Of a DNA stretch of 64,000 nucleotides, positions 48,940-56,334 are shown piece after piece. Source of the stretch: Paraburkholderia solitsugae. GTDB lineage: Bacteria; Pseudomonadota; Gammaproteobacteria; Burkholderiales; Burkholderiaceae. A program made the position numbers and the translations under genes. The DNA lies in NCBI RefSeq assembly GCF_013177695.1, contig NZ_WOEY01000116.1, positions 1 through 64,000 on the forward strand, in the 5' to 3' direction. Each line of letters starts with the position of its first letter. Positions within the stretch are counted from its first letter, which is position 1. The notes under the pieces are model-generated. The model did not search any database and was not told the origin of the DNA. It saw only the letters and a list, made by a program, of their open reading frames with translations.

Positions 48940-50649
48940 ATGAAACTCGGGTACGGTAGTACATGGACCCTCCTGCTCGCGGCGATTGCGGCAAGCGGGA
49001 TGCAGGTAGAAGCGCAAGCGCAGTCACGCCCGGCCAGCCCGTCAGTGGGCGGCAACCCGATGGATACGCTGCCGCAGATCAAGGCGCCCGACAAAGGCCC
49101 GAACGTGACCATGCAGGTCACGCCGCAAGCACCTCAACTTCAGGAACTGCTCGCCCGCCACCTGACGCCGTCAAAGATTCAGGTCGAGGGCGTGAAGTCC
49201 ATTCCGTTCGACGAAGTCGCGCAGCGCTTCACACCTCTCGTCGGCAAAGACACCACCATCGGCGATCTGATCCAGGTCGCCAACGGCGTCACGAAGCTGT
49301 ATCAGGATCGCGGCTATGCGCTATCGTTCGCGTTCATCCCCGCACAAACTTTCGAAGGCGGCGTGGTGCGCGTGACGGTGGTCGAAGGCTACGTGTCCAC
49401 CGTCAAGGTGACGGGCAAACCCGGCGCGGTCGAAGACAAGATCCGAGCGATCGCCGACCACATCGTTGCCGACCGGCCGTTGCGGCGCGCCACCTTCGAG
49501 CGTTACATCAACGTGCTGGGTCTGTTGCCCGGCGTGAAAGTCGCGGCCAACGTGGCGCCCCCCCAAAATACCGACGGCGCCACGACGCTCGAGTTGAACG
49601 TGGACCGCAAACCGTTCGACCTCAGCACGGGTATCGACTTCAATCACCCCGGCGTGCAGGGCCTGTTGACGGCAACCGAAAACGGCCTGACCGCACTCGG
49701 CGAACAGTTGAGCGTGTCGGCCTTGCTACCGAAGGGCCGTGACAATGTCACCTATCTCGCCGCGCACGCCGCGGTACCGATCGGCAGCGATGGCCTGATG
49801 GGGAAGATCGACGCGTCGCACTATCGCGGCAATCCGGTCGACAATCCCGGCCTGCCCTCTTACGTCGCGCGCACGGTCATCAACGACAAGGTCGGCGGTT
49901 CACTGGCCTATCCGCTCCTGCTGAACAACAAGCAAAGCGTGATCGGCACCGCCTCGGTCTACGCCTCGCACGACGAAGATCGCTACAACAACCAGGACAC
50001 CGGCGCGCAGATCGGCTTGCGCTCACAGGTGCGGGTGATGCAACTGCAGGCCGACTACGCCAGCGTGGAAACGGGTCAGGTGCGCCGCGCGAGTATCAAT
50101 GTGGCGAAGGCATTCGATATCCTGGGCGCGTCGAAATCCGGCGACTCCAACGTGCCCGGCACAACGGTCACGAATCCGGCTTCGATCAACTTCGTGCGGA
50201 CCGGCGCCAGCTTTTCGCAGACCAACGACTGGCCGCTGAAGATCGGCACCGCGGTTTCGTTGACCGGTCAGTACAGCGCCGTCTCGCTGCCGACCTCCGA
50301 ACAGATCTCGTTCGGCGCACAACGTTTTGCGCAGGGCTATCAACCGGGCGAGGCATCGGGCGATTCGGGCTGGGGGGCCATGTTCGAAGTCAACCGGGGC
50401 TTTACGCCGGGCTTCACCTATCTGCGCACCTTCACACCGTACGTCTCGTTCGACATGGCGCGCGTGTATCTGCATGCGGGGACGCCCTCGCCGTCGAAGC
50501 TGTCATCGATTGCATTCGGCTTCCGGATCTCGGACGCGAAGTATTACAGCCTGGATTTGTCGGTGGCCAAGGCAATCGGCGACGCACCGGTGGAGAGCGC
50601 GTCGCGCAGCCCACGTATCAACGCGACATTCTCGTATCAACTGAACTGA
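48940..50649 (+). CDS. TpsB/ShlB/FhaC-family outer-membrane transporter
   Basis: A 569-residue protein with a signal peptide ending ...VEAQAQS, a proline-rich linker, and POTRA-type domains (I-Q-V-E-G-V-K-S-I-P-F-D-E-V; L-Y-Q-D-R-G-Y-A-L-S-F-A-F-I-P; V-V-R-V-T-V-V-E-G-Y-V). A 16-strand-type barrel follows (F-D-L-S-T-G-I-D-F to the final N-A-T-F-S-Y-Q-L-N). The L6-loop V-R-G-Y motif appears altered to R-F-A-Q-G-Y. TpsB proteins export a partner across the outer membrane. No TpsA with a TPS domain is nearby; the two upstream lipoproteins are the only candidate partners. Confidence 0.82.
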   Translation: MKLGYGSTWTLLLAAIAASGMQVEAQAQSRPASPSVGGNPMDTLPQIKAPDKGPNVTMQVTPQAPQLQELLARHLTPSKIQVEGVKSIPFDEVAQRFTPLVGKDTTIGDLIQVANGVTKLYQDRGYALSFAFIPAQTFEGGVVRVTVVEGYVSTVKVTGKPGAVEDKIRAIADHIVADRPLRRATFERYINVLGLLPGVKVAANVAPPQNTDGATTLELNVDRKPFDLSTGIDFNHPGVQGLLTATENGLTALGEQLSVSALLPKGRDNVTYLAAHAAVPIGSDGLMGKIDASHYRGNPVDNPGLPSYVARTVINDKVGGSLAYPLLLNNKQSVIGTASVYASHDEDRYNNQDTGAQIGLRSQVRVMQLQADYASVETGQVRRASINVAKAFDILGASKSGDSNVPGTTVTNPASINFVRTGASFSQTNDWPLKIGTAVSLTGQYSAVSLPTSEQISFGAQRFAQGYQPGEASGDSGWGAMFEVNRGFTPGFTYLRTFTPYVSFDMARVYLHAGTPSPSKLSSIAFGFRISDAKYYSLDLSVAKAIGDAPVESASRSPRINATFSYQLN

Positions 50650-50740
50650 TACTCAAAAATGCCGCGTGCCGATTAGAGGTTCCACTATCAAACTCCGCGC
50701 GCATTTTCACGCGCACTTCACGTATTCTGCGCTGATGACG

Positions 50741-50772
50741 TGCGACTCGCGGCACCCTGGCCGCGAGTCGCA
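50741..50772 (+). terminator. Long hairpin after the TpsB gene
   Basis: A perfect 13-bp stem, TGCGACTCGCGGC (50741-50753) and GCCGCGAGTCGCA (50760-50772), with a 6-base loop and no U-run lies 92 bases after the stop. Probable transcript end or RNA-stability element. Confidence 0.55.
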
Positions 50773-50903
50773 GACCGATGTAGCCGAAGTTGAACCTGAG
50801 GGGCACCACTAGGCATCACGGCGGCCGGCTGCTGAAGACTGCCCGAGATGCCCATAACGCCGCGCGACCATGATCGCGCCGTCTTTAATCAAGGAGGAAG
50901 ACA

Positions 50904-51389
50904 ATGATGCAATTCACTCAACGCGCGCGCACAATCGCGCTTCGCACAGCGAAACATGCCGCCCTCGCCGGTGTGCTGCTCGTCAGCGCCGTCACCGCGA
51001 TGGCGCAGGCCGATTCCCCGGTCGGCATGTGGCAAACCATCGACGACAGCACCGGCCAACCCAAGGCGGTCGTGCAAATTGCACAGGACAGCAATGGCTC
51101 GCTGAGTGGCAAGGTGATCAAGGGACTCGGTGCAAACGATCATCCGGATCGCCGCTGCACTGAATGTACCGACGCGCGCAAGGACCAGTTGATTCTCGGT
51201 ATGACGATCATCAACGATATGAAAAAGGACGGCGACGGCTGGGATCACGGGCAGATTCTCGACCCGGAAAACGGCAAGGTCTACAAGTGCAAAATGCACC
51301 TGGAAGACGGGGGGAACAAGCTGGTGGTACGCGGCTACATCGGCGTTTCGCTGTTGGGCCGCTCGCAGACGTGGGTTCGTCAGCAATAG
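50904..51389 (+). CDS. Exported DUF2147 protein
   Basis: A 161-residue protein with a signal peptide ending ...VTAMAQA. The DUF2147 pattern follows: S-P-V-G-M-W-Q-T-I-D-D, C-T-E-C near the centre, I-L-G-M-T-I-I-N-D-M, G-Q-I-L-D-P-E-N-G-K-V-Y-K-C-K and a V-R-G-Y-I-G end. The family is a periplasmic lipocalin-like domain of unknown function. An AGGAGG ribosome site fixes the start. It ends in a good terminator and stands alone. Confidence 0.85.
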   Translation: MMQFTQRARTIALRTAKHAALAGVLLVSAVTAMAQADSPVGMWQTIDDSTGQPKAVVQIAQDSNGSLSGKVIKGLGANDHPDRRCTECTDARKDQLILGMTIINDMKKDGDGWDHGQILDPENGKVYKCKMHLEDGGNKLVVRGYIGVSLLGRSQTWVRQQ

Positions 51390-51477
51390 TGGACGAGTCG
51401 TTCAGGCGCCAATGCCTGACGCGCGAAGGTGGTGTTCCATCAGGGCCACGCCCGCTGCCAGGATGGAACCAGAAGAA

Positions 51478-51513
51478 ACGGCCGACGATCACCATCGTCC
51501 GGCCGTTTTTTTG
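51478..51513 (+). terminator. Intrinsic terminator of the DUF2147 gene
   Basis: ACGGCCGACGAT pairs with ATCGTCCGGCCGT (one bulged base) around a CACC loop, followed by seven T. Confidence 0.85.
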
Positions 51514-51537
51514 TTTGAGTCTGGCTGGTTGGAATCG

Positions 51538-51987
51538 TCATGCAGCGTGCTTGAAGGGCGACGCATAGGCGAACGGCGAAGACGGTAACGGCTTGACCGG
51601 TGCCGGGCTATACACTGCGGGCGCCGTGGCCGGAACCTTTTCTGCTTCAACGTTCTTCTGTTGCGCGCTCACATGCGTGCGCATGCGCCCTTCCATCAGC
51701 TTACACAGTTCTTCGCTCGCCTCGCCGAACAGCTGATCCATGACGCGCTTGAGCACGCCGGATTCATACCATGCCTTGAAGCGGCGATGGCAGGTTTGAT
51801 ACGAAGGATATTTGCGCGGCATGGCGGACCAGGTCGCGCCGCTATACATCACCCACAGCACGCCGTTGAGCACCGAGCGCGTATTGGCGAGCGGCCGGCC
51901 ACGCAGTTCGGAGCGCGGACGCAGTTCAGGGAGCAACGGTGCAATGCGTTGCCATTCTTCATCATTGATATCACGGTACGGATTCAT
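51538..51987 (-). CDS. IS402/DUF4096 transposase N-terminal domain protein, no DDE domain
   Basis: A 149-residue protein. Residues 1-85 match the IS402/IS5-type N-terminal DNA-binding domain (I-N-D-E-E-W-Q-R-I-A-P-L-L-P, G-R-P, V-L-N-G-V-L-W-V, S-G-A-T-W-S-A-M-P, C-H-R-R-F-K-A-W). Instead of the DDE catalytic domain it continues into a polar helix and a Pro/Ala-rich tail. No terminal inverted repeats or target duplications are seen. It is either a broken transposase or a domesticated DNA-binding protein. Confidence 0.78.
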   Translation of the reverse strand: MNPYRDINDEEWQRIAPLLPELRPRSELRGRPLANTRSVLNGVLWVMYSGATWSAMPRKYPSYQTCHRRFKAWYESGVLKRVMDQLFGEASEELCKLMEGRMRTHVSAQQKNVEAEKVPATAPAVYSPAPVKPLPSSPFAYASPFKHAA

Positions 51988-52149
51988 GGTTTCTCCTTTG
52001 TCAGAACCATGACTAAGAAGATATCCAGTCGTCCGCCGACGGAATATAAGACCAATCCGAATCTTGAAAATACGACTTCGAACACCGCCTCTTTGGTAAG
52101 CGGACCGTGATCTATCGCAAAAGCATCGGCGCCCGCGTCACGCGGCCGC

Positions 52150-53247
52150 TTAAGTCAGCGACGTATCGACGATCCGGCGCGGCGCGTCGAGATATTCTTT
52201 CGATTGCATTTCGACGATGCGCGACACCGTGCGCGTGAATTCGTTGGCCATCGGACCGTCGAGGTAGAGTTGATCGGGTGGCACCTCTGCCGACATCAGC
52301 AGCTTGACCTTGTGGTCGTAGAACACGTCGATGAGCCATGTGAAGCGGCGCGCCTCCGAAGCCATCCGCACCGACATCTGCGGCACGCCCGACAGGATCA
52401 CCGCGTGAAAGCGGCTCGCCAGTTCCAGGTAATCGTTCTGCGAGCGCGGACCGCCGCAGAGCGTCGCGAAATCAAACCATACGACGCCGTCCGCGCGCCG
52501 CAGTGCCTTCAGCTCCCGCTTTTCGATGCGCAGGATCGGGCTCTCGTCGGGAACCGCTGCAAGGCGCGCAAACGCGTCGCGCAACGCTTTGTCCGAAGCT
52601 GCGCCGAGCGGCGTGTGATACACCTCGACCTGTGCCAGCGTGCGTTGCCGGTAGTCGATACCCGCGTCGACGTTGATCACGTCGAGCTTCGACTTGATCA
52701 GCTCGATTGCCGGCAGCATGCGGTCGCGATGCAAACCGTCCGGATACAGCGTATCCGGATCGTAATTCGACGTCATCACGAATTGCACGCCGTTCTCGAA
52801 CAGCTTGTCGAGCAGGCGGTACAGGATCATCGCATCAGCGATATCCGACACGTGGAATTCGTCGAAACAGATCAGCCGGTAGCGCTTGGCGATACGGCGC
52901 GCGAGTTCGTCGAGCGGATCGGCCGTGCCTTTCAGATCTTCCAGCTCGCGATGCACCTCGCGCATAAATTCGTGGAAATGCAGCCGCGTTTTTCGGTGCA
53001 GCGGCACGATCATGTAGAAGCTGTCCATCAGGAAGCTCTTGCCTCGCCCTACGCCGCCCCACATGTACACGCCGCGCGGCAGGTCCGGATGGATAAGCAG
53101 TTTCTTGAACGCATTCGAGCGGCGCGATTTATATTCGGTCCACTCTTCATAGCACCGCTGCAGACGGTCGACCGCCGCGCGTTGCGCCGGGTCCGATTGA
53201 TAACCTCGTGTCTGCAGTTCTTTTTCGTAGTATTCGGTGACGTTCAT
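52150..53247 (-). CDS. zapE: ZapE, AFG1-like cell-division ATPase
   Basis: A 365-residue AAA-type ATPase with Walker A G-G-V-G-R-G-K-S near residue 65, Walker B R-L-I-C-F-D-E-F-H-V and F-V-M-T-S-N-Y. ZapE binds the Z-ring during constriction in E. coli and relates to mitochondrial AFG1. It follows lpdA on the same strand after 90 bases, an arrangement common in Burkholderiales. Confidence 0.92.
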   Translation of the reverse strand: MNVTEYYEKELQTRGYQSDPAQRAAVDRLQRCYEEWTEYKSRRSNAFKKLLIHPDLPRGVYMWGGVGRGKSFLMDSFYMIVPLHRKTRLHFHEFMREVHRELEDLKGTADPLDELARRIAKRYRLICFDEFHVSDIADAMILYRLLDKLFENGVQFVMTSNYDPDTLYPDGLHRDRMLPAIELIKSKLDVINVDAGIDYRQRTLAQVEVYHTPLGAASDKALRDAFARLAAVPDESPILRIEKRELKALRRADGVVWFDFATLCGGPRSQNDYLELASRFHAVILSGVPQMSVRMASEARRFTWLIDVFYDHKVKLLMSAEVPPDQLYLDGPMANEFTRTVSRIVEMQSKEYLDAPRRIVDTSLT

Positions 53248-53337
53248 TGTGTTGCTGCAAAAAGAAAGGCGGGAGGGAGTGAACCCGCCCGCCTTTGTGG
53301 TGATGCCAGAGTTGCGTTCAGCCAGGCGTGCGCGTGA

Positions 53338-54768
53338 TTACATGTTCAACGCGCGCTTGTCCACGGCGAGCGCCGCTTCGCGCATGACTTCCGACAGCGA
53401 CGGGTGCGGATGGCAAATGCGGCCGATGTCTTCCGACGCCGCCTTGAATTCCATCGCCACCACGGCTTCCGCGATCAGGTCCGATGCGTTTGCCGAGATG
53501 ATGTGCACGCCGAGCAGTTCGTCGGTCTTTGCGTCAGCGATCATCTTGACGAAACCATCCGCCTTGTTGATGCCGAGCGCACGGCCGTTCGCCATGAACG
53601 GGAACTGGCCCGTCTTGACTTCGCGGCCTTCGGCCTTCAGTTGCTGCTCGGTCTTACCGACCCACGCGATTTCCGGTTCGGTGTAGATCACCCACGGAAT
53701 GCAGTTGTAGTCGATATGCGGCTTCTGACCGTCGATGATTTCGGCCACCATTACGCCTTCGTCTTCAGCCTTGTGCGCGAGCATCGGGCCACGCACCACG
53801 TCGCCGATTGCGTACACGTTCGGCACAGCCGTCGCGCAGTGGTCGTCGACGTCGATGAAGCCACGCTCGTTGGCCTTCAGGCCGATGGCTTCGAGGCCGA
53901 GGTTGTCGGTGTTCGGCACGCGGCCAATCGACACGATCAGGCGGTCGGCTTCGAGCGTTTGCGCGTTGCCGTCCTTGTCCGTGTACGCGATCGTCACGTT
54001 CTTGTCGGTCGTCGTCACTTCGCCGACCTTCACGCCGACGTGGATGTCCAGACCTTGCTTCTTGAATTGCTTGGCGGCTTCTTTAGCCAGCGCCTGGTCT
54101 GCCGCGCCGAGGAATTCCGGCAGCGCTTCGAGAACGGTCACGTCCGAGCCCAGACGGCGCCACACCGAACCGAGTTCCAGACCGATCACGCCCGCGCCGA
54201 TCACGGCGAGCTTCTTCGGCACGGTGTCGAACGTCAGTGCGCCTTCGTTGTCGGCAACGATCTTGTTGTCGACCGGAACGTTCGGCAGATGGCGCGCCTT
54301 CGAACCCGTTGCGATGATGACGTTCTTCGCCGTCACGACTTCGGTTTCGCCTTCGCCGCTGACTTCGATCTGCACGCCGGCGTCCGTCTTGCCGGTGAAC
54401 TTGCCATGGCCCTTGAGCCACGTGATCTTGTTCTTGCGGAACAGGAATTCGATACCCTTGGTCATCTTCTCGACGATGCCTTCCTTGCGGGCCAGCATCT
54501 TCGTGATGTCGAGCTTCACGTCCGACACGTTGATACCGTGGTCAGCGAGGTGATGTTGCGCGTTTTCAAATTCTTCCGACGACGCGAGCAGCGCCTTCGA
54601 CGGAATGCAACCCACGTTCAGACACGTGCCGCCGAGCTTCAGCGCGCCGGCCGGGTTCTTCCATTTTTCGATACATGCGACGGTCTTGCCGAGTTGCGCT
54701 GCGCGGATAGCGGCGATATAACCGCCGGGGCCGGCGCCGATCACGACGACGTCAAATTCTTTGGACAT
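53338..54768 (-). CDS. lpdA: Dihydrolipoyl dehydrogenase (E3) of 2-oxoglutarate dehydrogenase
   Basis: A 476-residue flavoprotein disulfide reductase. The FAD motif is V-I-G-A-G-P-G-G-Y-I, the redox pair is in G-G-T-C-L-N-V-G-C-I-P-S-K, and the NAD motif is G-A-G-V-I-G-L-E-L-G. The active-site His is in H-P-H-P-S-L-S-E. ATG 54768 has an AGGA ribosome site. It reoxidises the dihydrolipoyl group of OdhB with NAD+. Third gene of the odh operon. Confidence 0.94.
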   Translation of the reverse strand: MSKEFDVVVIGAGPGGYIAAIRAAQLGKTVACIEKWKNPAGALKLGGTCLNVGCIPSKALLASSEEFENAQHHLADHGINVSDVKLDITKMLARKEGIVEKMTKGIEFLFRKNKITWLKGHGKFTGKTDAGVQIEVSGEGETEVVTAKNVIIATGSKARHLPNVPVDNKIVADNEGALTFDTVPKKLAVIGAGVIGLELGSVWRRLGSDVTVLEALPEFLGAADQALAKEAAKQFKKQGLDIHVGVKVGEVTTTDKNVTIAYTDKDGNAQTLEADRLIVSIGRVPNTDNLGLEAIGLKANERGFIDVDDHCATAVPNVYAIGDVVRGPMLAHKAEDEGVMVAEIIDGQKPHIDYNCIPWVIYTEPEIAWVGKTEQQLKAEGREVKTGQFPFMANGRALGINKADGFVKMIADAKTDELLGVHIISANASDLIAEAVVAMEFKAASEDIGRICHPHPSLSEVMREAALAVDKRALNM

Positions 54769-54907
54769 GACAATCCTTTTGATGACGGAACGACGCGCGG
54801 CCACGCTTCGTGGCGCGCATCGTTCCAGTACTGCGGAATGCTAAAGACGTGCTGCTTATATGGCGTCGACTTGCGCATTGGCAAGCCGACGCCGGCCAAA
54901 CCGGCGA

Positions 54908-56182
54908 TTACAGGTCGAGCAGCAGGCGCGCCGGGTCTTCCAGCGCATCCTTCATCGCGACCAGCGACAACACCGCTTCGCGACCGTCGATGATCCGGTG
55001 GTCGTACGACAGCGCCAGGTAGTTCATCGGACGGATCACGATCTGGCCGTTCTCGACCACAGCGCGTTCCTTCGTGGCGTGCACGCCCAGAATCGCGGAT
55101 TGCGGCGGGTTGATAATCGGGGTCGACAGCATCGAACCGAACACACCACCGTTCGAGATCGAGAACGTACCGCCCGTCATTTCTTCGATCGACAGCTTGC
55201 CGTCCTTGGCCTTCTGACCGAACTCGGCAATCTTCTTTTCGATTTCGGCGAGGCTCAGCTGATCTGCGTTGCGCAGGATCGGCACCACCAGGCCACGCGG
55301 CGAACCGACCGCGATACCGATGTCGAAGTAGCCGTGATAGACGATGTCGTTACCATCGATCGACGCGTTCACGAGCGGGAATTTCTTCAGCGCGTGAACA
55401 GCCGCCTTCACGAAGAACGACATGAAGCCCAGCTTCACGCCATGTTCCTTTTCGAACTTGTCTTTGTACTTGTTGCGCAGGTCCATCACCGGCGCCATGT
55501 TCACTTCGTTGAACGTGGTGAGGATGGCGTTGGTTTGCTGCGACTCGAGCAGACGCTCGGCGATACGCGCACGCAGACGCGACATCGGCACGCGTTGTTC
55601 CGGACGGTCCTTCAGCCATTGCTCGGCGGAGGCCGGTGCCTTGACATCCGGCAGCGACGGCTTGGCAGCCTTCGGTGCGGCAGCCGGTGCCGGTGCAGCC
55701 TTGGCAGCCGGAGCGCCTGCCGTCAGCACGTCACCCTTGGTGATACGGCCGTCGCGGCCCGTGCCGGCGACGTCGCCCGCGCCCAGACCTTTCTCAGCCA
55801 TCAGCTTGCCGGCAGCCGGCGAAGCAGCGGTGTTCGCACCCGTTGCGGATGCAGCCTGAGCGGCCGGTGCAGCAGCCGGTGCCGGTGCGGCCACGGGCGC
55901 CGGCTTCACTTCGGCTTCGACAGCAGCAGCGCCTGCCGTGCCTTCGGTGTCGATCTTGGCGATCACTTGATCCGCGACGACGATGTCGCCGTCGTTCGAG
56001 ATCACTTGTGCGAGCACGCCGGCGGAGGGTGCCGGCACTTCGAGCACGACCTTGTCGGTCTCGATTTCGATGAGAATTTCGTCTTGTGCAACAGCCTCGC
56101 CGGGCTTCTTCTTCCACTGCAGCATGGTGGCTTCCGAGACCGACTCGGACAGCTGGGGAACCTTGACTTCAACAATAGCCAT
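54908..56182 (-). CDS. odhB: Dihydrolipoyl succinyltransferase (E2)
   Basis: A 424-residue E2: one N-terminal lipoyl domain with the modified Lys in E-I-E-T-D-K-V-V-L-E, an Ala/Pro-rich linker, a peripheral-subunit-binding segment (S-P-A-A-G-K-L-M-A-E-K-G-L) and a catalytic domain ending in S-Y-D-H-R-I-I-D-G. It transfers succinyl to CoA. ATG 56182 is the conserved start (MAIVEVKVP). Confidence 0.94.
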   Translation of the reverse strand: MAIVEVKVPQLSESVSEATMLQWKKKPGEAVAQDEILIEIETDKVVLEVPAPSAGVLAQVISNDGDIVVADQVIAKIDTEGTAGAAAVEAEVKPAPVAAPAPAAAPAAQAASATGANTAASPAAGKLMAEKGLGAGDVAGTGRDGRITKGDVLTAGAPAAKAAPAPAAAPKAAKPSLPDVKAPASAEQWLKDRPEQRVPMSRLRARIAERLLESQQTNAILTTFNEVNMAPVMDLRNKYKDKFEKEHGVKLGFMSFFVKAAVHALKKFPLVNASIDGNDIVYHGYFDIGIAVGSPRGLVVPILRNADQLSLAEIEKKIAEFGQKAKDGKLSIEEMTGGTFSISNGGVFGSMLSTPIINPPQSAILGVHATKERAVVENGQIVIRPMNYLALSYDHRIIDGREAVLSLVAMKDALEDPARLLLDL

Positions 56183-56334
56183 TATGAATATCCTGAATGC
56201 GTATCGGGTGACGGCGCGCGATCTATGTACTCGACGACCGCCTGCGAACCATACCTGCCGGGAACGAACCACCATGTGGTGACTGAACACGGCACGGGAA
56301 AGCGCAGCGCGCTTTCCCGGTTCGTCTGTTTTCC

